Source: Microbacterium oxydans
GTDB lineage: Bacteria > Actinomycetota > Actinomycetes > Actinomycetales > Microbacteriaceae
Reading direction: 5' to 3'
Assembly: GCF_900095745.1 (NCBI RefSeq)
Contig: NZ_FMIR01000014.1
Location: forward strand, 248,001 to 312,000
Length of the DNA: 64,000 nt
Shown: one piece after another, positions 59,847 to 64,000 of the stretch
How positions within the stretch are numbered: position 1 is the stretch's first letter
Layout: the number at the start of each line of letters is the position of its first letter
Made by a program: the position numbers and the translations under genes
Notes under the pieces: generated by a model
The model's input: the letters and a program-made list of their open reading frames with translations, nothing else
What the model was told of the DNA's origin: nothing
Database searches by the model: none

Positions 59847-61238
59847 ATGACCACCGAGACTGCCTCCGGCGCCGAGGCCCCCACGCGGCTGAGACGAGCG
59901 ATCACCGGCCCGCTGCTGTTCGCCTTCATCCTCGGAGATGTGCTCGGTGCGGGCATCTACGCGCTGATGGGTGTGCTCTCCGAGAAGGTGGGCGGCATGC
60001 TGTGGGCGCCGCTGCTCCTCGCGCTGCTGCTCGCCATGCTCACCGCCGGCTCCTACGCCGAACTGGTCACCAAGTACCCACGCGCGGGCGGGGCCGCGGT
60101 CTTCGCCGAGCGCGCGTTCCACAGCCCGCTCGTCTCGTTCCTCGTGGGCTTCAGCATGCTCGCGGCGGGCGTGACCAGCGCGGCAGGACTCGCCATCGCG
60201 TTCGCGGGCGACTACCTGGGCACCTTCCTCGACCTGCCGACGATCCCGGTGGCCATCGCCTTCCTCGCCCTGGTCGGCCTGCTGAATGCCCGCGGCATCC
60301 GCGAATCCCTGGGGGCCAACCTCGTGATGACCGCGATCGAGCTCAGCGGACTCGTCATCGTGATCGCCGTGGTCGCGATCTTCCTCGGCGGCGGGGGTGG
60401 CGACGTCTCCCGCATCGGGCAGGCGCCAGAGGGAACGAGCGTTGCCATGGCGGTGCTCTCCGGAGCAGTCATCGCGTACTACTCGTTCGTCGGCTTCGAG
60501 ACCTCGGCCAACATGATCGAAGAAGTGAAGAACCCGCGGCGCACCTACCCTCGCGCCCTGTTCGGAGCACTCATCACCGCCGGCGCGGTCTACGTCCTCG
60601 TCGGCCTCGCGAGCTCGATCGCCCTCCCGCCCGCCGAGCTGCAGGAGTCCAGCGGCCCCCTGCTCGCCGTTGTCGAGGCCACGGGCGTCAGCATCCCCTC
60701 CTGGCTGTTCAGCCTCATCGCCCTCGTCGCCGTCGCGAACGGCGCCCTGCTGACCATGATCATGGTCAGTCGCCTCACCTACGGCATGGCCGAGCAGGGC
60801 CTGCTGCCGCCGGTGCTCGGCCGCGTGCTGCCGAAGCGGAAGACGCCGTGGGTCGCGATCCTCACCACCACGCTCGTCGCGATGGGGCTGACCCTCGTCG
60901 GCGATCTGGCCACGCTCGCCGAGACCGTGGTCCTGCTGCTCCTGGTCGTCTTCCTCAGCGTGAACATCTCGGTGCTGGTCCTCCGGCGCGATCACGTCGA
61001 GAACGATCACTTCCGGGTCTGGACGTTCGTCCCCGTGCTCGGCATCGCCTCGTGCATCCTGCTGCTCACCCAGCAGCGCCCCGTCGTCTGGCTCTTCGGT
61101 GCGATCCTGCTCGCCGTCGGCGGTGTCCTGTACCTGCTCACCCGCTGGAACCGGAAGCGCACCGGTGGCGCACCACTCGGGACCGGCCCGAAACCTGACA
61201 CCGCAACCGACCCGAAGGAGAACCATGAGCACGCCTGA
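59847..61238 (+). CDS. Amino acid-polyamine-organocation (APC) family permease
   Basis: 463 residues, about 12 predicted membrane helices. The first helix contains GDVLGAGIYALMG, the glycine-rich substrate loop of APC carriers; FVGFETSANMIEEVKNPRRTYPRAL is the conserved loop after helix 6. It probably imports an amino acid; the substrate cannot be read. The C-terminus is polar and ends KENHEHA. The ATG at 59847 directly abuts GAGG, so initiation may be leaderless. It overlaps the following small ORF by 14 nt. Confidence 0.9.
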   Translation: MTTETASGAEAPTRLRRAITGPLLFAFILGDVLGAGIYALMGVLSEKVGGMLWAPLLLALLLAMLTAGSYAELVTKYPRAGGAAVFAERAFHSPLVSFLVGFSMLAAGVTSAAGLAIAFAGDYLGTFLDLPTIPVAIAFLALVGLLNARGIRESLGANLVMTAIELSGLVIVIAVVAIFLGGGGGDVSRIGQAPEGTSVAMAVLSGAVIAYYSFVGFETSANMIEEVKNPRRTYPRALFGALITAGAVYVLVGLASSIALPPAELQESSGPLLAVVEATGVSIPSWLFSLIALVAVANGALLTMIMVSRLTYGMAEQGLLPPVLGRVLPKRKTPWVAILTTTLVAMGLTLVGDLATLAETVVLLLLVVFLSVNISVLVLRRDHVENDHFRVWTFVPVLGIASCILLLTQQRPVVWLFGAILLAVGGVLYLLTRWNRKRTGGAPLGTGPKPDTATDPKENHEHA

Positions 61239-61431
61239 GAACAACGCCGATGAGATGACGAGCACCGAGAAGCGCCACGATCAGCTCACCGCCGCGCCGG
61301 ATGCGACCGAGGCTGATGCCGCCCCGCGCATCGAGGTCAGCGAGCACGACGGCAACACCCGGATCGACATCGCCCCCGACGCTCCGGTGCGTCCGGGCCC
61401 TGGTCCGGGGGTCGAGGCCGACGAGGACTGA
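61225..61431 (+). CDS. Small acidic protein of unknown function
   Basis: 68 residues, very rich in Asp, Glu, Ala and Pro (MSTPENNADEMTSTEKR; ends GVEADED). No hydrophobic segment and no domain recognised; likely disordered. A strong ribosome site (GAAGGAG, 5 nt) precedes the ATG, and the start overlaps the end of the APC gene by 14 nt, indicating a coupled product rather than chance. A role tied to the permease is inferred only from position. Its stop is 8 nt from the convergent isochorismatase-like gene. Confidence 0.65.
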   Translation: MSTPENNADEMTSTEKRHDQLTAAPDATEADAAPRIEVSEHDGNTRIDIAPDAPVRPGPGPGVEADED

Positions 61432-61439
61432 TCCGCGGT

Positions 61440-62018
61440 TCAGACGCCCGCGGTTGCGCCGATCCGCTCCTGTGTGCTCGTGACGGTCGCGAACCCGCGT
61501 GCCGAGAGGATGCTCTCGGTGCGGCGCATGAGGTCCTCCCCCGACACGGCGGCGAGCGCACCGTGAGCCGGGATGGCGGAGGTGGTCGTCGCATCCGTCA
61601 CGAACTCGACCTCGAAGCCCAGGTCGGCGGCGATACGGGTGGTCGTCTCGCAGCACTGCTCCGTGCGGATGCCGCAGACGACGACGCGGCGGATGCCTGC
61701 ACGCCGCAGTCGCTCCTCGAGGTCGGTCGAGCCGAACGCGTTGACGGTGGTCTTGGTGAGCGCGTCCTCGGAATCCCGAGGCTCGAGTTCCTCGATCACC
61801 CGCACGAATCCGTTGGCGGGATCGAACACGCCTCCGGTACCCGGTTCGGAGTGGGTGATCCACACGACCGGGTCGCCGATCTCGCGGGCATGCGCGACGA
61901 GGAGTGCGATGTTGTCGAGCACCGCCGGGTTCGCGGTCGCCGCCCAGTCGTCGGCGCGCTGGCGGAACGACTCCTGTGCATCGATGACCAGCAGGGCGGT
62001 GTCGGGAGAAGTCGTCAT
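61440..62018 (-). CDS. Isochorismatase/nicotinamidase-like cysteine hydrolase
   Basis: 192 residues. Catalytic triad by motif: Asp13 (LLVIDAQESF), Lys89 (LTKTTVNAF) and Cys122 (RTEQCCETT). The SAIPAHGALAAVSGEDL segment is typical of the family, which cleaves amides or enol ethers (nicotinamide, isochorismate and others). The exact substrate is unknown. The ATG at 62018 is chosen because upstream residues match no family member. Confidence 0.9.
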   Translation of the reverse strand: MTTSPDTALLVIDAQESFRQRADDWAATANPAVLDNIALLVAHAREIGDPVVWITHSEPGTGGVFDPANGFVRVIEELEPRDSEDALTKTTVNAFGSTDLEERLRRAGIRRVVVCGIRTEQCCETTTRIAADLGFEVEFVTDATTTSAIPAHGALAAVSGEDLMRRTESILSARGFATVTSTQERIGATAGV

Positions 62019-62092
62019 GGGCTCATCGTGATCGCCGCCGAGGCGCCGAGCAAGGTCCCATCCGGCCAACGACCGCATGGTTCCGGCCAGCG

Positions 62093-63109
62093 TCAGAGCC
62101 AGCCCTTGCGCTTGAACGCCGCGTACAGGCCGAATCCCAGCGCGACCATCATGCCGACTGCCATCGGATAGCCCAGCAGCCAGTGCAGCTCCGGCATGTG
62201 ATCGAAGTTCATGCCGTAGATCGTGCCGACGAGTGTCGGGGCGAACAGGATCGCCGCCCATCCGGAGATCTTCTTGACCTCGTCGTTCTGGCGGATGCTG
62301 AGCTCCGTCATCCGCCGCATCTCCTCGTTCTGCCGGCGGGCCACGATCGTCGACTCGACGGTGAGGGCGTTGTCGAGGACGGTCCGGAAGGTCGTCGCTC
62401 GGTCGCTCACTCGGAGTGTGTGATCGAGCACGTCGCGCAGGTAGCTCCGCAGTTCCTCCCCCACCAGATACTTGTCCGAGCCGCGCAGCAGCGCCTCGAG
62501 CATTCCGGAGAGCGGCTGCGTCGCGCGCTGGAAATCGATGACCTCCCTGCCGAGCTCGTAGATGCGCTGCGTGGCATCCACGTCTTCCTCGAAGAGCTGG
62601 CTCTCGATCTCGTCGATGTCGTTCTCGAGTCCCGCGAGGACCGGCGCGTACTCGTCGACGACCTCGTCGAGGATGGCGTACAGCACGGCTTCGGGACCGA
62701 GGGCGAGCAGCGCGGGGTCGCCCTCCAGCCGGTGCCGCACGCGTCCGAGGTCGGGCGATTCTGCGTGCCTGATCGTCACGACGAAATCGGGGCCGACCAG
62801 CACGTGTACTTCGCCGAACTCGACCTCCTCGGCCTCGTCGAGGTAGCGGGCCGGGCGCAGCACCATGAACAGCACATCGCCGTAGCGCTCCAGCTTGGCG
62901 CGCTGGTGCCCCGAGAGAGCATCCTCGACGACGAGGGCGTGGATGCCGAACTCGTCGGCGACCTCGCGGATCTCTTCCTCACTGGGCCGGTACAGCCCGA
63001 TCCAGCTCATCCCGCCGCGTTCCCGCATGCGCTCGAACGTCTCGCTCAGGCTCTGCGGATTCTCGGTGCGCACACCGTCCACGTAGATCGCGTTGTCGAT
63101 GATCGCCAT
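62093..63109 (-). CDS. corA: CorA-family magnesium/divalent-metal transporter
   Basis: 338 residues. Long N-terminal cytosolic funnel with extended acidic helices (ILDEVVDEYAPVLAGLENDIDEIESQ), then two C-terminal membrane helices (about 281-303 and 312-331). The family signature YGMNF (GMN at 299-301) closes the first helix and the loop is DHMPELHW. The C-terminus is basic (KRKGWL). A pentameric Mg(2+) channel is the known family role. GAAGGGC precedes the ATG at 63109. Confidence 0.94.
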   Translation of the reverse strand: MAIIDNAIYVDGVRTENPQSLSETFERMRERGGMSWIGLYRPSEEEIREVADEFGIHALVVEDALSGHQRAKLERYGDVLFMVLRPARYLDEAEEVEFGEVHVLVGPDFVVTIRHAESPDLGRVRHRLEGDPALLALGPEAVLYAILDEVVDEYAPVLAGLENDIDEIESQLFEEDVDATQRIYELGREVIDFQRATQPLSGMLEALLRGSDKYLVGEELRSYLRDVLDHTLRVSDRATTFRTVLDNALTVESTIVARRQNEEMRRMTELSIRQNDEVKKISGWAAILFAPTLVGTIYGMNFDHMPELHWLLGYPMAVGMMVALGFGLYAAFKRKGWL

Positions 63110-63147
63110 CGTCGCCCTTCCCTTCCGCACCGAGGTCGGGCCGGTGG

Positions 63148-64000
63148 TCACTCCGCAGGCGGCGGCACGCAGGCGAGCGCGGACTTCGAGATCGCCTCGT
63201 GGTACTGCTCCGCCGTGAAGGGGAGCCCGAACTCCGGCGCCGTCTGGCCGGACGCCGCGGGGGCCTTCGACGCGATCGCCGCGAGCTCCCACGACAGCTG
63301 CTGCGCGATCGCCACGCCTGCCGTCGAGTCGTTCAGCACCACGGCGACGGTGAACCCGGTCGCCGGATCGGAGTATGCGGCCGTGGCGTAGCCCGGGACC
63401 GAGCCGTGCTGACCGACCATCGAGCCCACGAGGAACGCCCCACCGGCGGTCTGGAACCAGGACGGGTCGTGTGCGCCGGCCGGGAGCGGGCTGCCGAAGC
63501 GAGCCGGTTTGTCCTTCGTGCGCAGCACCTGCTTCGCCTCGGCCTGGACGTAGCGACCGAGATCGGTGATGTTGGAGACCACGCCGGAGTCGGTGTAACC
63601 GGAGCTGGCCGAGAGCGTGGTGATGTCGACCGGGGCGGCGCAGTTGAAGCCGCCTTCGACAGCCGACATGTAGTGCCCGTTCAACGGGGTGTCTCCCGGC
63701 GCAGCCGGCGTCGAGCCGGGGAGCGAGGTGGCGGCGAGTTCGAGCGGCTCCGTGACGTACTCCGCGATCAGTTCGGATGCCGACATGCCCGTGGCCCGCT
63801 CGAGAGCGAGGCCGAGGAGGAGGTATCCCGCGTCGGAATCGCGGAAGGTCGTCGCCGGTGCCACCCGCTCGCGGCCCAGCCCGTAGCCGGCGAGCTCCAG
63901 CGGAGCCCAGATGCGCTCCGGGGTGTTCAGTAGCGCGCCCTTGATCGTCGGCTCGGACGATCCGGCACCGCTCGTGCCGTTGCACAGGTCGAGGAGGGTG
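63148..64000 (-). CDS. Serine hydrolase (beta-lactamase / DD-carboxypeptidase family), 5' partial
   Basis: The frame is open from 63148 to the window edge; the N-terminus with any signal peptide and the SxxK nucleophile lies outside. Visible: DLCNGTSGAG at the edge, FRDSDAGYLLLGLALERATG, which aligns with the usual YSNxGYxLLG second motif but has DSD in place of YSN, and GQHGSVPGYATAAY, the third (HxG/KTG-like) motif. The altered second motif leaves catalytic competence uncertain. It lies 38 nt upstream of corA in the same direction. Confidence 0.8.
   Translation of the reverse strand, partial: TLLDLCNGTSGAGSSEPTIKGALLNTPERIWAPLELAGYGLGRERVAPATTFRDSDAGYLLLGLALERATGMSASELIAEYVTEPLELAATSLPGSTPAAPGDTPLNGHYMSAVEGGFNCAAPVDITTLSASSGYTDSGVVSNITDLGRYVQAEAKQVLRTKDKPARFGSPLPAGAHDPSWFQTAGGAFLVGSMVGQHGSVPGYATAAYSDPATGFTVAVVLNDSTAGVAIAQQLSWELAAIASKAPAASGQTAPEFGLPFTAEQYHEAISKSALACVPPPAE

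Noticed and set aside
1..64000. Hundreds of long overlapping open frames on both strands
   Set aside because: They are Arg/Ala/Pro-rich shadows of real genes, typical of GC-rich DNA, with no ribosome sites or domains.
1..64000. CRISPR arrays, tRNA/rRNA genes, insertion sequences, prophage or integrase genes
   Set aside because: No spaced direct repeats, cloverleaf sequences or recombinase motifs were seen.

Overview
This 64-kb window is high-GC DNA (roughly 70% by eye) with short intergenic gaps, frequent GTG starts, ATGA/TGATG gene overlaps, Tat and lipoprotein signals and an LAxTG sortase signal. Together these point to an actinobacterium. The gene content suggests Microbacteriaceae, probably Microbacterium, but that is an inference from gene style and not from a marker gene. 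No tRNA, rRNA, CRISPR array, integrase or transposase was seen.

Layout. 2-4904: copper (metal) resistance operon with a CPC-type P1B ATPase (5' end outside the window), a YHS-domain protein, a His-rich CPH-type P1B ATPase and CsoR. 4975-57354: a large carbohydrate-utilisation island made of separate modules, each with its own LacI-family regulator (eight in about 42 kb). Module A (4975-12947): ABC importer, a Tat-exported protein of unknown function and an FAD oxidoreductase. Module B (12963-16538): GH2 beta-mannosidase. Module C (16592-23479): araD-araB-araA-mutarotase and an NAD(P)-dependent epimerase. Module D (23528-29793): ABC importer plus GH127 beta-L-arabinofuranosidase. Module E (29803-42291): YtfQRT/YjfF-type furanose importer, an orphan second sugar ATPase, two LacI paralogues and a cell-wall-anchored GH43 enzyme with three carbohydrate-binding modules. 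Module F (42342-49605): alditol oxidase, ABC importer and GH51 alpha-L-arabinofuranosidase. Module G (50736-57354): ABC importer plus GH3 beta-xylosidase/glucosidase, with a serine hydrolase beside it. 57361-64000: housekeeping genes (DUF1684, SDR-like, aquaporin, APC permease, small acidic ORF, isochorismatase-like hydrolase, CorA, partial serine hydrolase).

How it fits together. Only the GH43 protein and the 657-aa protein carry export signals. GH2, GH3, GH51 and GH127 appear cytoplasmic. The picture is surface cleavage of arabinose-rich plant polymer (arabinan/arabinoxylan), import of oligosaccharides by five binding-protein-dependent systems, intracellular release of L-arabinose, xylose and mannose, and entry of L-arabinose into the pentose phosphate pathway through araA/araB/araD. 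Four of the five importers have no ATPase gene next to them and probably share an ATPase encoded elsewhere.

Regulation can be read directly. Nearly every module has a palindromic LacI-type operator over a recognisable promoter: TGTGACCGGTCACA before araD; TGTTACCGGTAACA-type sites before the furanose binding protein, the LacI/ATPase pair and the GH43 gene; (AT)TACATCGATGTA(AT) in module F; CGAGAA-(12)-TTCTCG-type sites in module A; TAAGCGCTTA before the mannosidase; TCGAAAACGTTTGA in module G. The strongest novel signals are the conserved promoter/operator cassette of module E, the orphan ATPase translationally coupled to its LacI regulator, and the long leader in front of the GH43 gene.
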